From Flavobacteriia bacterium (lineage in GTDB: Bacteria; Bacteroidota; Bacteroidia; Flavobacteriales_D; Crocinitomicaceae), in contig CANHRS010000003.1 in assembly GCA_947463445.1 (NCBI GenBank), forward strand, positions 19,979-83,978: a stretch of 64,000 bases of DNA. The letters run 5' to 3'. The notes under the pieces were generated by a model, which worked only from the letters and a program-made list of their open reading frames with translations, did no database searches and had not been told where the DNA came from. Within the stretch, counting starts at the first letter, position 1; each line of letters starts with the position of its first letter. The translations under genes were made by a program, and so were the position numbers. Shown in pieces: positions 25,422 to 34,516 of the stretch.

Positions 25422-25447
25422 TAATCGTAACATTTTTGTTACGATTA
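25422..25447. repeat. 10-bp inverted repeat upstream of purH
   Basis: TAATCGTAAC, loop ATTTTT, GTTACGATTA. A further GTTACGA copy lies at 25405-25411. It could be a hairpin or the operator of a regulator; it ends about 140 bases before the purH ATG. Confidence 0.7.
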
Positions 25448-25558
25448 ATTTTAGCTTCTATCTCCCTCTAATTTCTCCAAGTTTGGAAGCATAAAAAATT
25501 CTTTCCACAATCCTACTATTTTATCAAAACAAAGCATTAAAATCTCCTTTTTTTGCCT

Positions 25559-25566
25559 TAATTTTG
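25559..25566 (+). promoter_or_regulatory. TAnnTTTG (-7) element for purH
   Basis: TAATTTTG, 22 bases before the purH ATG. No TTTG box at the normal spacing. Confidence 0.45.
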
Positions 25567-25588
25567 TACCCTATTTTACACGTCCAAA

Positions 25589-27121
25589 ATGAGTACAACT
25601 AAAACTATCAAAAGCGCATTAATTTCGGTATATGATAAGACTGGTTTAGAGCCAATTATCAATCGTTTAAACGAACTAGGAGTAACTATTTATTCTACTG
25701 GTGGAACACAAGCTTTCGTGGAAAGTTTAGGCGTAGCAGTGGAACGTGTAGAAGACCTGACTTCTTACCCTTCAATTTTGGGTGGTCGTGTAAAAACATT
25801 ACATCCAAAAGTATTTGGAGGAATTTTAAATAGAAGAAATCATTCCGACGACCAAGGACAAATTGCAGAATTTGAAATTCCTGAAATTGATTTGGTGATT
25901 GTTGACCTATACCCTTTCGAAGCTACTGTTGCTTCTGGTGCAAGTCATGAAGACATCATCGAAAAAATTGACATCGGTGGAATTTCTTTGATTCGTGCTG
26001 CAGCCAAGAATTATCAAGATGTTGTAATTATTCCTTCGCAAGAGCAATATGAAGATTTCTTAACTGTATTAAATTCAAATGCAGCAGGAGCCTCTACCTT
26101 AGAAGAACGTAAAAAATTCGCGCGTGATGCCTTCCATGTGTCCTCGCATTATGACACACAAATTTTCCATTATTTCAATCAAGGAGAGAAAGTAACCTTC
26201 AACGAAAGTGTGAAAACGAACCAAGTATTGCGTTATGGAGAAAATCCACACCAAAAAGGAATTTTTCACGGAAATTTAGAAGATATTTTTACGAAATTAC
26301 ACGGAAAAGAGTTATCTTACAATAACTTATTAGATGTGGATGCAGCTGTTTTGTTATTGAATGAATTCAAGGCAGACGGACCAACCTTTGCGATATTGAA
26401 ACATAATAATGCGTGTGGGGTTGCGACTAGAAATACAATCAAAGAGGCATACGAAGTTGCTTTAGCAGCAGACCCTGTTTCTGCGTTTGGCGGAATTTTA
26501 ATTTCTAACACAGAATTAGATTTAGAAACTGCAACGTTAATCAACGAACTTTTTTGTGAAGTAGTAATTGCGCCTGGTTTTCAAGCAGAAGCATTAGAAA
26601 TATTGAAATCCAAAAAAAATCGCGTAATTCTTCAACAAAAATTTGTACAACTACCAACAAAACAGTTTCGTACAATTTTAAATGGGGTACTAGAACAAGA
26701 CAAAGACTTATTGACCGAAACAATTGCGGATTTTAGAACGGTAACAAAAGTTGCTCCAACTGCGCAAGAAATGGAAGATATGGTTTTTGCAAACAAATTA
26801 GTAAAACATACAAAATCAAATACAATCATTCTTGCTAAAAACAATCAATTATTAGCAAGTGGTACAGGTCAAACATCTCGTGTAGATGCATTGGTACAAG
26901 CAATTACCAAAGCAAAAGCATTCAACTTTGACTTAAAAGGTGCTGTAATGGCATCGGATGCGTTTTTTCCTTTCCCTGACTGTGTAGAGATTGCACATAA
27001 CGAAGGAATAAGTGCAGTGGTACAACCGGGAGGTTCTATCAAAGATGATTTATCCGTAAACTACTGCGATACAAATGGTATGGCAATGGTTATGACTGGA
27101 AATAGACACTTTAAACATTAA
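25589..27121 (+). CDS. purH: Bifunctional AICAR formyltransferase/IMP cyclohydrolase
   Basis: PurH carries out the last two steps of IMP synthesis. The 510-residue protein starts with the cyclohydrolase (MGS-like) domain, residues about 1-195, with SALISVYDKTG and GGRVKTLHPKVFGGIL. The formyltransferase domain follows, with QVLRYGENPHQKG, LKHNNACGVAT and ASDAFFPFPDCVEIAHNEG. Both domains look complete. It is preceded by a hairpin and a TAnnTTTG element, so it probably has its own promoter. The adjacent mreB, 89 bases later, is a common Flavobacterial neighbour. Confidence 0.96.
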   Translation: MSTTKTIKSALISVYDKTGLEPIINRLNELGVTIYSTGGTQAFVESLGVAVERVEDLTSYPSILGGRVKTLHPKVFGGILNRRNHSDDQGQIAEFEIPEIDLVIVDLYPFEATVASGASHEDIIEKIDIGGISLIRAAAKNYQDVVIIPSQEQYEDFLTVLNSNAAGASTLEERKKFARDAFHVSSHYDTQIFHYFNQGEKVTFNESVKTNQVLRYGENPHQKGIFHGNLEDIFTKLHGKELSYNNLLDVDAAVLLLNEFKADGPTFAILKHNNACGVATRNTIKEAYEVALAADPVSAFGGILISNTELDLETATLINELFCEVVIAPGFQAEALEILKSKKNRVILQQKFVQLPTKQFRTILNGVLEQDKDLLTETIADFRTVTKVAPTAQEMEDMVFANKLVKHTKSNTIILAKNNQLLASGTGQTSRVDALVQAITKAKAFNFDLKGAVMASDAFFPFPDCVEIAHNEGISAVVQPGGSIKDDLSVNYCDTNGMAMVMTGNRHFKH

Positions 27122-27210
27122 AATTAGTTTGTAGTAAGTGAAACAAAATTTGTGATTTTGCGATATAACAGCATTAAAAAAGTCTTCTGTTAATAGAAGC
27201 ATATACAAAA

Positions 27211-28236
27211 ATGGGATTATTTAGTTTTTTAACTCAAGAAATAGCAATCGACTTAGGAACTGCTAACACATTGATTATCATGAATGATAAAGTGGTAGTG
27301 GATGAGCCTTCTATTGTCGCTAAAGACATTCAATCTGGAAATATTGTTGCGATTGGTAAACGTGCACAACAAATGCATGGAAAAACGCACAAATTAATTG
27401 AAACTGTTCGTCCATTAAAAGATGGTGTAATCGCAGATTTCCAAAGCGCGGAAGCAATGATTCGTGGAATGATCAAAATGATCAATATTGGTAAAAGTTT
27501 CTTTACACCAACATTACGTATGGTGGTTTGTATTCCTTCTGGTATTACGGAAGTAGAAAAACGAGCTGTACGTGACTCTTGTGAACACGCAGGTGCGAAA
27601 GAAGTTTACTTAATTCACGAGCCAATGGCTGCTGCAATTGGTATTGGTATCGATGTGGAAGAACCTATGGGAAATATGATCATCGATATAGGTGGCGGTA
27701 CTTCTGAAATTGCCGTAATAGCATTAGGTGGTATCGTTTGTGATAAATCCATCCGCGTAGCTGGTGATGATTTCACGCAAGATATTGAAGAATATATGCG
27801 TCGTCAACATAACATCCTAATAGGTGAGCGTACAGCAGAATTATTAAAAATCGAAGTGGGTGCGGCAATTCCAGAATTGGAAAATCCTCCAGCAGACTTT
27901 GCTGTTCGCGGTCGTGATCTAATGACAGGTATTCCAAAAGAAATTATTGTTTCCTATACAGAAGTAGCGCACGCATTAGATAAGACAATTTCTAAAATTG
28001 AAGAAGCGATTTTAAGTGCTTTGGAGATGACCCCACCAGAACTTTCTGCGGATATCTACAAAACAGGGATTTATTTAGCAGGTGGTGGATCCATGCTTCG
28101 TGGCTTGGACAAACGAATTTCTCAAAAAACAAAACTTCCTGTGCACATTGCAGAGGATCCATTGAGAGCCGTAGCACGTGGAACAAGTATCGCCTTAAAA
28201 AATATTGATAGATTCCAATTCTTAATTAAAGATTAA
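27211..28236 (+). CDS. mreB: Rod-shape-determining actin-like protein MreB
   Basis: MreB forms membrane-associated filaments that guide lateral wall synthesis. The 341 residues include the phosphate 1 loop IDLGTANTLI (13-22), phosphate 2 MIIDIGGGTSEIAVIALGG, and the adenosine loop YLAGGGSMLRGLD. All the actin-fold motifs are present. It heads the mreB-mreC-mreD-mrdA-rodA cluster. A hairpin follows the stop before mreC (28240-28259), so downstream genes may be expressed less than mreB. A Bacteroidetes promoter is not obvious in the 89-base upstream gap. Confidence 0.97.
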   Translation: MGLFSFLTQEIAIDLGTANTLIIMNDKVVVDEPSIVAKDIQSGNIVAIGKRAQQMHGKTHKLIETVRPLKDGVIADFQSAEAMIRGMIKMINIGKSFFTPTLRMVVCIPSGITEVEKRAVRDSCEHAGAKEVYLIHEPMAAAIGIGIDVEEPMGNMIIDIGGGTSEIAVIALGGIVCDKSIRVAGDDFTQDIEEYMRRQHNILIGERTAELLKIEVGAAIPELENPPADFAVRGRDLMTGIPKEIIVSYTEVAHALDKTISKIEEAILSALEMTPPELSADIYKTGIYLAGGGSMLRGLDKRISQKTKLPVHIAEDPLRAVARGTSIALKNIDRFQFLIKD

Positions 28237-28239
28237 TGA

Positions 28240-28267
28240 AAAGTCCCGCAAGGGACTTTATGTTTTT
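28240..28267 (+). terminator. Hairpin between mreB and mreC
   Basis: AAAGTCCC, loop GCAA, GGGACTTT (28240-28259), then a T-containing tail. It may be a partial terminator within the shape operon that sets the mreB to mreC ratio. Confidence 0.65.
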
Positions 28268-28275
28268 GCTATACT

Positions 28276-29130
28276 ATGCGTAACCTTATCGCGTTTTTTA
28301 GACGTTTTCGTATCTTCCTTTTTTTCGCATTCTTACAAGGGATAGCTTTAACCACGTATTTTAATTATTTAGCATATCCACGTTCACAATACCTTACAAC
28401 CGCATCCACAGTTTCTGGTAAAATGTTGGAGTATCACAATGATATTACGAAACATTTTCAACTAGCATATAACAACCGTAAATTGCAATATGAAAATACA
28501 TTGTTACGTAAACGCTTAGCAACTAGTTTTATTCGTATTGATCAAAACTCTGTGCTTATAAATGATACACTAAACAATCAGCAATATGAATATATTCCTG
28601 CAGTAGTTGTTAATTCTACTATCAATAAAAGGAATAATTATTTCACGCTAAATAGTGGATGGCGAAAGGGAATCAAGCGTGGAATGGGTGTTTTTTCACC
28701 AAATGGCATTGTAGGAATTATACATAATGTCAGCGAACATTATTCGGTTGTGAAATCTGTATTAACAGAGGATATCAATATCGATGTAATGGTTGAATCT
28801 ACTGGAATTCCAGGTCTATTAAAATGGAATGGTATAAATGCAAAAATAGGTTCCATAGCGAGTATATCCAATGACTTACCCGTAAAAAAATGGGCAAAAG
28901 TAGTTACAAGAGGAGGGTCAGGGATTTTTCCAAGAGGTATTTCAGTAGGAAAAATAAAAGACTTTAAAATGGTAGAAGGAAAACCATTGTGGGATGTCTC
29001 CATTTATTATTCTGAAGATTACCGTAAAATTCAAAATGTGTATGTAGTAAAAAACTTACTATTGAATGAGCAACACAAAATAGAATCAACAATCCCTAAA
29101 GATATTGAAGAACAAGAAGACAATCAATGA
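28276..29130 (+). CDS. mreC: Rod-shape-determining protein MreC
   Basis: MreC is a bitopic inner-membrane protein that links MreB to the PBP2-RodA wall synthase. The 284-residue protein has an N-terminal membrane segment (about 11-32, FRIFLFFAFLQGIALTTYF), then a coiled-coil region (about 55-85), then a beta-rich periplasmic core with NYFTLNSGWRKGIKRGMGV and FSPNGIVGIIHNV, the typical G-x-x-x-G/V-x-x-x-x-G-I-V-G pattern. It is followed by a four-base ATGA overlap with mreD, indicating translational coupling. Confidence 0.9.
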   Translation: MRNLIAFFRRFRIFLFFAFLQGIALTTYFNYLAYPRSQYLTTASTVSGKMLEYHNDITKHFQLAYNNRKLQYENTLLRKRLATSFIRIDQNSVLINDTLNNQQYEYIPAVVVNSTINKRNNYFTLNSGWRKGIKRGMGVFSPNGIVGIIHNVSEHYSVVKSVLTEDINIDVMVESTGIPGLLKWNGINAKIGSIASISNDLPVKKWAKVVTRGGSGIFPRGISVGKIKDFKMVEGKPLWDVSIYYSEDYRKIQNVYVVKNLLLNEQHKIESTIPKDIEEQEDNQ

Positions 29131-29642
29131 TAGAAATAATAAAACATAGTATCCGATTTGTGTTGTTCTTAATAGCACAAGCTTTTATTTTTAATCAATT
29201 GGAAATAGGATTAGGTATTCAATTAATGGTATACCCATTATATATTTTCTTATTACCATTAGAAATAAATGTTTTTCTACTAATGTTACTTTCATTTGGA
29301 TTAGGCTTTGGGATTGATTTATTTTCAAATACCTATGGTCTACATGCATCTTCAGCACTTGTAATTGCATATGGAAGGCCGTATCTTATTAAATTATTTG
29401 AACCTAGAGATGGTTTTGATCCAGGAATTGAGTTAACAATTTATTCCATGGGTTATGCTTGGTTTAGCTATGTGTTTGGCGCATTTTTACTAGCACACAC
29501 TATGTGGTTTTTCCTTATTGAACAATTCAAATGGAGTGAATTTTGGTATGTAGTATTAAAAACGGCATTAGGTGTCCCACTTTCTTTGATTCTTTGTGTA
29601 TTACTTCAATTTTTATTCTTCAAAAAGCCTGTTAAACGATGA
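29127..29642 (+). CDS. mreD: Rod-shape-determining protein MreD-like
   Basis: A 171-residue, highly hydrophobic inner-membrane protein with five or six predicted segments, between mreC and mrdA and overlapping both (ATGA at its start and GATG at its end). It shows the MreD-like features GIQLMVYPLYIFLLPLEI and FGIDLFSNTYGLHA, with a conserved G-x-D-x-x-x-x-x-x-G pattern. Sequence similarity in MreD is low, so the call rests mainly on position, size and hydrophobicity. Confidence 0.85.
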   Translation: MIEIIKHSIRFVLFLIAQAFIFNQLEIGLGIQLMVYPLYIFLLPLEINVFLLMLLSFGLGFGIDLFSNTYGLHASSALVIAYGRPYLIKLFEPRDGFDPGIELTIYSMGYAWFSYVFGAFLLAHTMWFFLIEQFKWSEFWYVVLKTALGVPLSLILCVLLQFLFFKKPVKR

Positions 29643-31492
29643 ATACGGACGCACGGAGATATGTAATCATTGTATTTTTTCTATTAGTTGGTTCTATTTA
29701 TACAATCCGTTTGTTTTATATGCAAGTGATTGATGATAGTTGGACACTAAGAGCGCAAGAAATTGCTGAAAAAAGACAACAAATAACACCACCTAGAGGA
29801 GTATTTTTTGACAGAAGAGGAAAAAAAATAGTAGCAAATAAAACTTACTTTAATCTCATGATGTGTGAGGCTAAAATGAAGGAAAAGTTTGATACGAATG
29901 CATTTGCTAAATTAATAGGATGGACTCCTATGAAAGTGAAAAGTCGCTTTTGGGAAATAAAATTAGGGGAAGGAAAATACAAAAATCCACATACAGGTAA
30001 AACAACATCCAATTACCAAAAAATTAGATCCTATCCATTTGTAAAAGAAATGTCGATGGAAGAAATGGCAAACATTGCTCCATATCTTCAAAATTTCCCT
30101 GGATTTTACGAAGAAATAACAAGTATGCGAAGTTACCCGTACGCAAATGCTGCAAATATTCTTGGTTATTTATCTGAAGTAAACGGAGAAGAAGTAAAAG
30201 AAGATCACTTTTATCGTGCAGGTGACAATATTGGTCGTGCAGGTCTAGAACGCTTTTATGAAAAAGAATTACGGGGTGTGAAAGGAATACACTATATCGT
30301 AACTTCTGCTTTAAATAATGCTATTGAACCTTATGCAAATGGTAAATATGATACAATTGCAAAACAGGGACCCGCACTTCATTTAGGTGTAGATATTGTC
30401 TTACAAGCATATGGTGAGAAACTAATGAAAAATAAACGTGGATGTATCGTTGCAATCGAACCAAGCTCTGGAGAAGTATTAGCCTTAGTATCTGCTCCAA
30501 CATTTGACCCAAATTTATTTGTTGGAAAAAGAAGTATTTCAAAAAATTATTCGAAATTAATAACAGATCCATCAAAACCCCTATACCCACGACCATTATC
30601 TGCTGAATATCCACCAGGGTCAACATTTAAACTTATACAGGCACTAACTGCATTACAAGAAGGTGTTATTAAACCAAGTACTGGTTTCCCATGTACTAAA
30701 AGTATGGTAGGATGTCACAATCATCCACATGCACGTGACGTTGCCGAAGCTGTACAATATTCTTGTAATCCCTATTTTTATTACACCGTAAAGAAAATTA
30801 TCCAACAAGGTAAGCGTAAAAAAGTGACGCAAGATGCACCGATTGGTTTAGCTAAATGGACCAAATACATGAAGAGTTTTGGTTTCGGTGTGAAATTAGA
30901 AACAGATATTACTGGAATTAGACCAGGATTAATTCCGGATCCAGCCTATTACGATAAATGGTATGGGCATAACGCATGGGCATTTAGTACGATACGCTCC
31001 AACTCCATTGGACAAGGAGAAGTAAAAGCTACTCCATTACAATTAGCAAACTTAGCAGCCATTTTAGCAAATAGAGGTTGGTTTATCACACCACATTTTG
31101 TTAAATCTATTGGAAGTCAAGGACCATTGCCTATATATCGCAAGAAACACTATACAATGATTCATCGGGAACATTTTGATCCGGTGATTGAAGGTATGCG
31201 TAAAGTAGTCAATGAAAAAGGTGGTACAGGATCCCAAGCAAGAATTAAGGATATTATCGTTTGTGGTAAAACGGGAACTGTACAAAATCCACAAGGAAAG
31301 GACCACTCCGTGTTTATTGCATTTGCACCAATGTATCAACCTAAAATCGCCATTGCGGTATTTATTGAAAATGCAGGTTTTGGAGGGACTTGGGCTGCTC
31401 CAATTGCCAACTTAATGATGGAAAAATATTTAAAGAAAAAAATTACCGATAAAGAAAAAGAAGAACATATTTTGGAATCGGATTTAGATTAA
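29639..31492 (+). CDS. mrdA: Penicillin-binding protein 2 (elongasome transpeptidase)
   Basis: A class B penicillin-binding protein that cross-links new wall during elongation together with RodA. The 617 residues have one N-terminal membrane anchor (about 9-27), the dimerisation/pedestal domain, and then the transpeptidase domain with active Ser in STFK (S328-K331), SCN at 375-377, and KTG at 544-546. All three penicillin-binding motifs are intact. The start overlaps the mreD end by four bases. Between it and rodA lie 88 bases filled with 7-bp tandem units. Confidence 0.95.
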   Translation: MNTDARRYVIIVFFLLVGSIYTIRLFYMQVIDDSWTLRAQEIAEKRQQITPPRGVFFDRRGKKIVANKTYFNLMMCEAKMKEKFDTNAFAKLIGWTPMKVKSRFWEIKLGEGKYKNPHTGKTTSNYQKIRSYPFVKEMSMEEMANIAPYLQNFPGFYEEITSMRSYPYANAANILGYLSEVNGEEVKEDHFYRAGDNIGRAGLERFYEKELRGVKGIHYIVTSALNNAIEPYANGKYDTIAKQGPALHLGVDIVLQAYGEKLMKNKRGCIVAIEPSSGEVLALVSAPTFDPNLFVGKRSISKNYSKLITDPSKPLYPRPLSAEYPPGSTFKLIQALTALQEGVIKPSTGFPCTKSMVGCHNHPHARDVAEAVQYSCNPYFYYTVKKIIQQGKRKKVTQDAPIGLAKWTKYMKSFGFGVKLETDITGIRPGLIPDPAYYDKWYGHNAWAFSTIRSNSIGQGEVKATPLQLANLAAILANRGWFITPHFVKSIGSQGPLPIYRKKHYTMIHREHFDPVIEGMRKVVNEKGGTGSQARIKDIIVCGKTGTVQNPQGKDHSVFIAFAPMYQPKIAIAVFIENAGFGGTWAAPIANLMMEKYLKKKITDKEKEEHILESDLD

Positions 31493-31502
31493 ATAATAGA
31501 AT

Positions 31503-31577
31503 TAAGACCTAAGAATTAAGACCTAAGACAAAATAATATATAGTCTAACGTCTGATGTCTGATGTCTAATATCTAGA
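31503..31577. repeat. Inverted pair of 7-bp tandem arrays
   Basis: Left array, 31503-31530: TAAGACC, TAAGAAT, TAAGACC, TAAGACA. Right array, 31543-31577: GTCTAAC, GTCTGAT, GTCTGAT, GTCTAAT, ATCTAGA. A 12-base A+T spacer separates them. The AGAC and GTCT cores are complementary, so the two arrays could fold into an imperfect hairpin just before the rodA start codon. Confidence 0.85.
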
Positions 31578-31580
31578 CAA

Positions 31581-32978
31581 ATGAAAAGAGACGAATCACT
31601 TTTAGGAAATATTGATTGGGGGTTATTTACAGTATTCCTAGTAATGGTATTTATGGGTGTAGCGAATGTTTATTCTGCTGCCTTTAATCCTAAACACCCT
31701 GAATTATTTGATTTTTCTCAGAAATATGGTAAACAAATTATGTGGGTTGGAATCTCCCTATTTTTAGGACTCCTTGTATTCTTAATTGATGCTAGTATCT
31801 ATCGAAAATTTGCAATACCTATCTATCTTTTTTGTCTAGTATTATTAGTAATCGTACTGTTTATGCCTAGTGTAAATGGTGCACACGCATGGCTAGGAAT
31901 TGGATCGCTTGGTATTCAACCGGCAGAATTTGCAAAAATAGGAACTGCCATAGCACTAGCAAGTTATGTCAATAGTATCAATGTAAAACAACAAAATGTA
32001 AACACGGTTATCATTGCAAATATCATATTATTATTGCCAATGATTTTGATATTATTACAGCCAGATGCTGGTACTTTTGTGGTATTTACTGGGTTTTTGT
32101 TTGTAATGTATCGGGAAGGTATAACCTATGATCCTATTGTATTACATTTGGTAAACTTGATACCTGGTGTACGTTTCAAAAGTACGTGGGTAGGATCTCA
32201 CTTTATTCCTATCTTTTTCGTAGTCGTGTTTTTATCAATCACAACGCTTTTAATGAGTAATAATACCATTCATTTCTTTTTAATTCCAGGAATTGATATT
32301 CCTGGGTTTTTTGGTGTAATTGGTGCTTTATTCTTTATGGGACTAGCAACGTATGTAATTCTGAGATTCTTTGCATCTAAACGCGAACGAAATCGAATTA
32401 CCATGATTGTAATTATTGGTTTTTTTCTTTGTTCTTTAATTTCCTCCATTGTAAATTTTGGTTTTCAAGGCTTAAAAAAACACCAAAAAGACCGTATTGA
32501 ACTATTCTTGGGTTTACGCGAAGATCCAGATGGGGAAGATTATAATCGTAACCGCGCAATGGCTGCAGTTGGGTCTGGAGGTTTTTTTGGAAAAGGCTAT
32601 GGTAATGCGAGTGTAGCAAGTGTGGAATCGAATCACGTTCCGGAATCCGAAACAGATTTTATCTTTTGTCCTTTAGCAGAAGAATGGGGATTTTTCGGAA
32701 GTTTTACACTGATTTGTCTATTTATGTTCATGCTTTTCCGTATAGTACAAATTGCTGAACGACAAAAATCGCGTTTTAATCGCGTGTATGCCTACTGTGT
32801 TGCTATGATATTGTTTTATCACTTCGCTGTAAACATAGGAATGGATATCGGTTTTGCACCTGTAATAGGTATACCTTTACCTTTCTTTAGTTATGGAGGT
32901 TCTTCGATGATGTCCTTTAGCGTAATGATGTTTGTCTTGTTGAAACTAGACAGTCAACGGGGGGATGTGTTAGGGTAA
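31581..32978 (+). CDS. rodA: Rod-shape-determining protein RodA (SEDS glycosyltransferase)
   Basis: RodA polymerises glycan strands of lipid II during elongation and pairs with PBP2. The 465-residue protein is polytopic, with typical SEDS motifs: VFMGVANVYSAAF at the start, ARGLGSLGI-type helix as HAWLGIGSLGIQPAEFAKIG, LQPDAGTFVVFTGF, and the C-terminal PLPFFSYGGSSMMS. It has an extra region of about 75-90 residues compared with E. coli RodA (370 residues), partly at 200-300. The start is a single ATG immediately after the heptamer array. It is followed by a 20-bp-arm hairpin. Confidence 0.92.
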   Translation: MKRDESLLGNIDWGLFTVFLVMVFMGVANVYSAAFNPKHPELFDFSQKYGKQIMWVGISLFLGLLVFLIDASIYRKFAIPIYLFCLVLLVIVLFMPSVNGAHAWLGIGSLGIQPAEFAKIGTAIALASYVNSINVKQQNVNTVIIANIILLLPMILILLQPDAGTFVVFTGFLFVMYREGITYDPIVLHLVNLIPGVRFKSTWVGSHFIPIFFVVVFLSITTLLMSNNTIHFFLIPGIDIPGFFGVIGALFFMGLATYVILRFFASKRERNRITMIVIIGFFLCSLISSIVNFGFQGLKKHQKDRIELFLGLREDPDGEDYNRNRAMAAVGSGGFFGKGYGNASVASVESNHVPESETDFIFCPLAEEWGFFGSFTLICLFMFMLFRIVQIAERQKSRFNRVYAYCVAMILFYHFAVNIGMDIGFAPVIGIPLPFFSYGGSSMMSFSVMMFVLLKLDSQRGDVLG

Positions 32979-32980
32979 TT

Positions 32981-33030
32981 TTAATATTTATGAAGGGATA
33001 TGGCCTGCCTTATCCCTACATAAATATTAA
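32981..33030. repeat. Convergent-gene palindrome, copy 1
   Basis: Two 20-base arms (32981-33000 and 33011-33030) pair at 19 of 20 positions around a 10-base centre. The inner arm parts TGAAGGGATA and TATCCCTACA belong to the 30-bp core shared with copies at 37634-37663 and 61893-61922. It lies between the convergent rodA and SDR genes and may terminate both. Confidence 0.85.
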
Positions 33031-33051
33031 TACAAATACTAAATTCAATTA

Positions 33052-33840
33052 TTACAACGATTTCGTTCTACCGCCATCTACTGGAACGTTAATTCCATTA
33101 ATATAACTTGCTGCTGGAGATGCTAAAAATGCAATCGCATTTGCCACTTCTTCTGGTTGAGCAATTCTACCCATTGGTGATTCTGCAGCCATTTCAGCAA
33201 AAATATCTTCTATCGTTTCATTCGTTTTTGCGGATTTTGCTTCCGCAATACCTTGCAAACGAATAGTATTTGTAGCACCTGGCAATACGTTGTTTACTGT
33301 AATATTAAATGGAGCTAACTCAGTAGCCAATGTTTTACTCCAACTTGCTACTGCTCCACGAATTGTGTTAGAAACACCTAAATTTGGTAATGGTTGTTTA
33401 ACGCTTGTTGAAATTATGTTAATTATTCGACCATATCCATTCTCTTTCATAATCGGATATAAAGCCTGTACCAAAATATGATTACAAATTAAATGTTGTG
33501 TGAACGTATCATAAAACTCATCGATTGCTGCCTCACGAATTGGTCCGCCTTTTGGTCCGCCTGTGTTGTTCACTAAAATATGGCAACTTACTCCGGATGC
33601 AATGTGTTTTTCAACAGCAGCTTTCAATTCAGTAGGTTTAGTAAAATCAGCAGAAATGTAACTGTGTTTTTGTCCTACTGGAGAAGGTAATTCTGCTAAA
33701 GTAGCTTTTAATTTATCTTCATTTCGTGAAATTAATACAATAGTTGCTCCCAAAGAAGCCATTTCTAATGCACTAGCTTTTCCTATTCCTTGTGTACTTC
33801 CGCACACAAATGCAGTTTTATTTTCTAAATTTAAATTCAT
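33052..33840 (-). CDS. SDR family oxidoreductase with altered active site
   Basis: A 262-residue classical-SDR fold protein. The dinucleotide site GSTQGIGK (residues 14-21) and NNTGGP (91-96) are normal for an NAD(P)-dependent SDR. The active-site Ser (S144) is present, but the catalytic YxxxK is replaced by S157 and R161 in the sequence GVSNTIRGAV. Other SDRs with SN-x-x-R at this place exist in Bacteroidetes, so this looks like a subfamily rather than damage. The substrate is unknown. The promoter-like TATCTTTG on the minus strand lies at 33861-33868. Confidence 0.85.
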   Translation of the reverse strand: MNLNLENKTAFVCGSTQGIGKASALEMASLGATIVLISRNEDKLKATLAELPSPVGQKHSYISADFTKPTELKAAVEKHIASGVSCHILVNNTGGPKGGPIREAAIDEFYDTFTQHLICNHILVQALYPIMKENGYGRIINIISTSVKQPLPNLGVSNTIRGAVASWSKTLATELAPFNITVNNVLPGATNTIRLQGIAEAKSAKTNETIEDIFAEMAAESPMGRIAQPEEVANAIAFLASPAASYINGINVPVDGGRTKSL

Positions 33841-33860
33841 TTGTTTTGATTTTATTGGAA

Positions 33861-33868
33861 CAAAGATA
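33861..33868 (-). promoter_or_regulatory. TAnnTTTG (-7) element for the SDR gene
   Basis: TATCTTTG on the minus strand, 21 bases before the start codon. No clear TTTG box at 19 bases. Confidence 0.4.
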
Positions 33869-33903
33869 CCAAATGAATATTGGAAAAGGGAAATCTAGGT
33901 TTG

Positions 33904-34515
33904 CTATCTATAAAAATTCATTTCATCCACATATTTTCTAACTTCCTCTGTCAATAAATAGTGAACTTCTTGCTTATTTTTAATTGCATGACGAATATAC
34001 GTAGAAGAAATTTTCAGCATTGGCGCTTCATAGCAAAAATGGGCATTCGGGAAATCCTTTAATAAAGTAGAATGGTCATTCTGGAAATCATTTTGTTCCA
34101 TTTCCTGAACAGTAAGTACCCGTGGATATATAAACATCGGATAATTGTTGCGGATTAGGTCATAGTTTTTCCACTTTGTAAATCCGCGTAAATTATCTTC
34201 TCCAAGTATTAATGCAAATGAATGTTTGGGGTGTTTTTCTTTTAGAAACGCTAAGGTATCTATCGTATAATTAGGCTTTGACATTTTAAATTCAATGTCA
34301 CAAGCTTTGAGTTTATCGTTGGTTTCAATCGCGAGTTCTACCAAAGCCAAACGATGGTGATCTGCTAATAGAGTTGCTTTTTGCTTTAAGGGATTTTGCG
34401 GCGTAACAACCAACCAAACCTGATCTAATTCTGGTAAATTAGCAAAATAATTAGCGATCACTAAATGACCTACATGAATCGGATTAAACGTACCAAAAAA
34501 TAATCCTACGCGCAT
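33904..34515 (-). CDS. nadD: Nicotinate-nucleotide adenylyltransferase
   Basis: NadD adenylates nicotinate mononucleotide in NAD synthesis. The 203-residue enzyme has the nucleotidyltransferase signature GTFNPIHVGH at residues 8-17, and the C-terminal ISSTYIRHAI, the usual 'ISSTxIR' motif. Its end is close to the SDR gene but not overlapping. The gene starts one base after the gmk stop, so nadD, gmk and yicC form one operon in minus orientation, an order I know from other Bacteroidetes. Confidence 0.94.
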   Translation of the reverse strand: MRVGLFFGTFNPIHVGHLVIANYFANLPELDQVWLVVTPQNPLKQKATLLADHHRLALVELAIETNDKLKACDIEFKMSKPNYTIDTLAFLKEKHPKHSFALILGEDNLRGFTKWKNYDLIRNNYPMFIYPRVLTVQEMEQNDFQNDHSTLLKDFPNAHFCYEAPMLKISSTYIRHAIKNKQEVHYLLTEEVRKYVDEMNFYR

Positions 34516-34516
34516 T

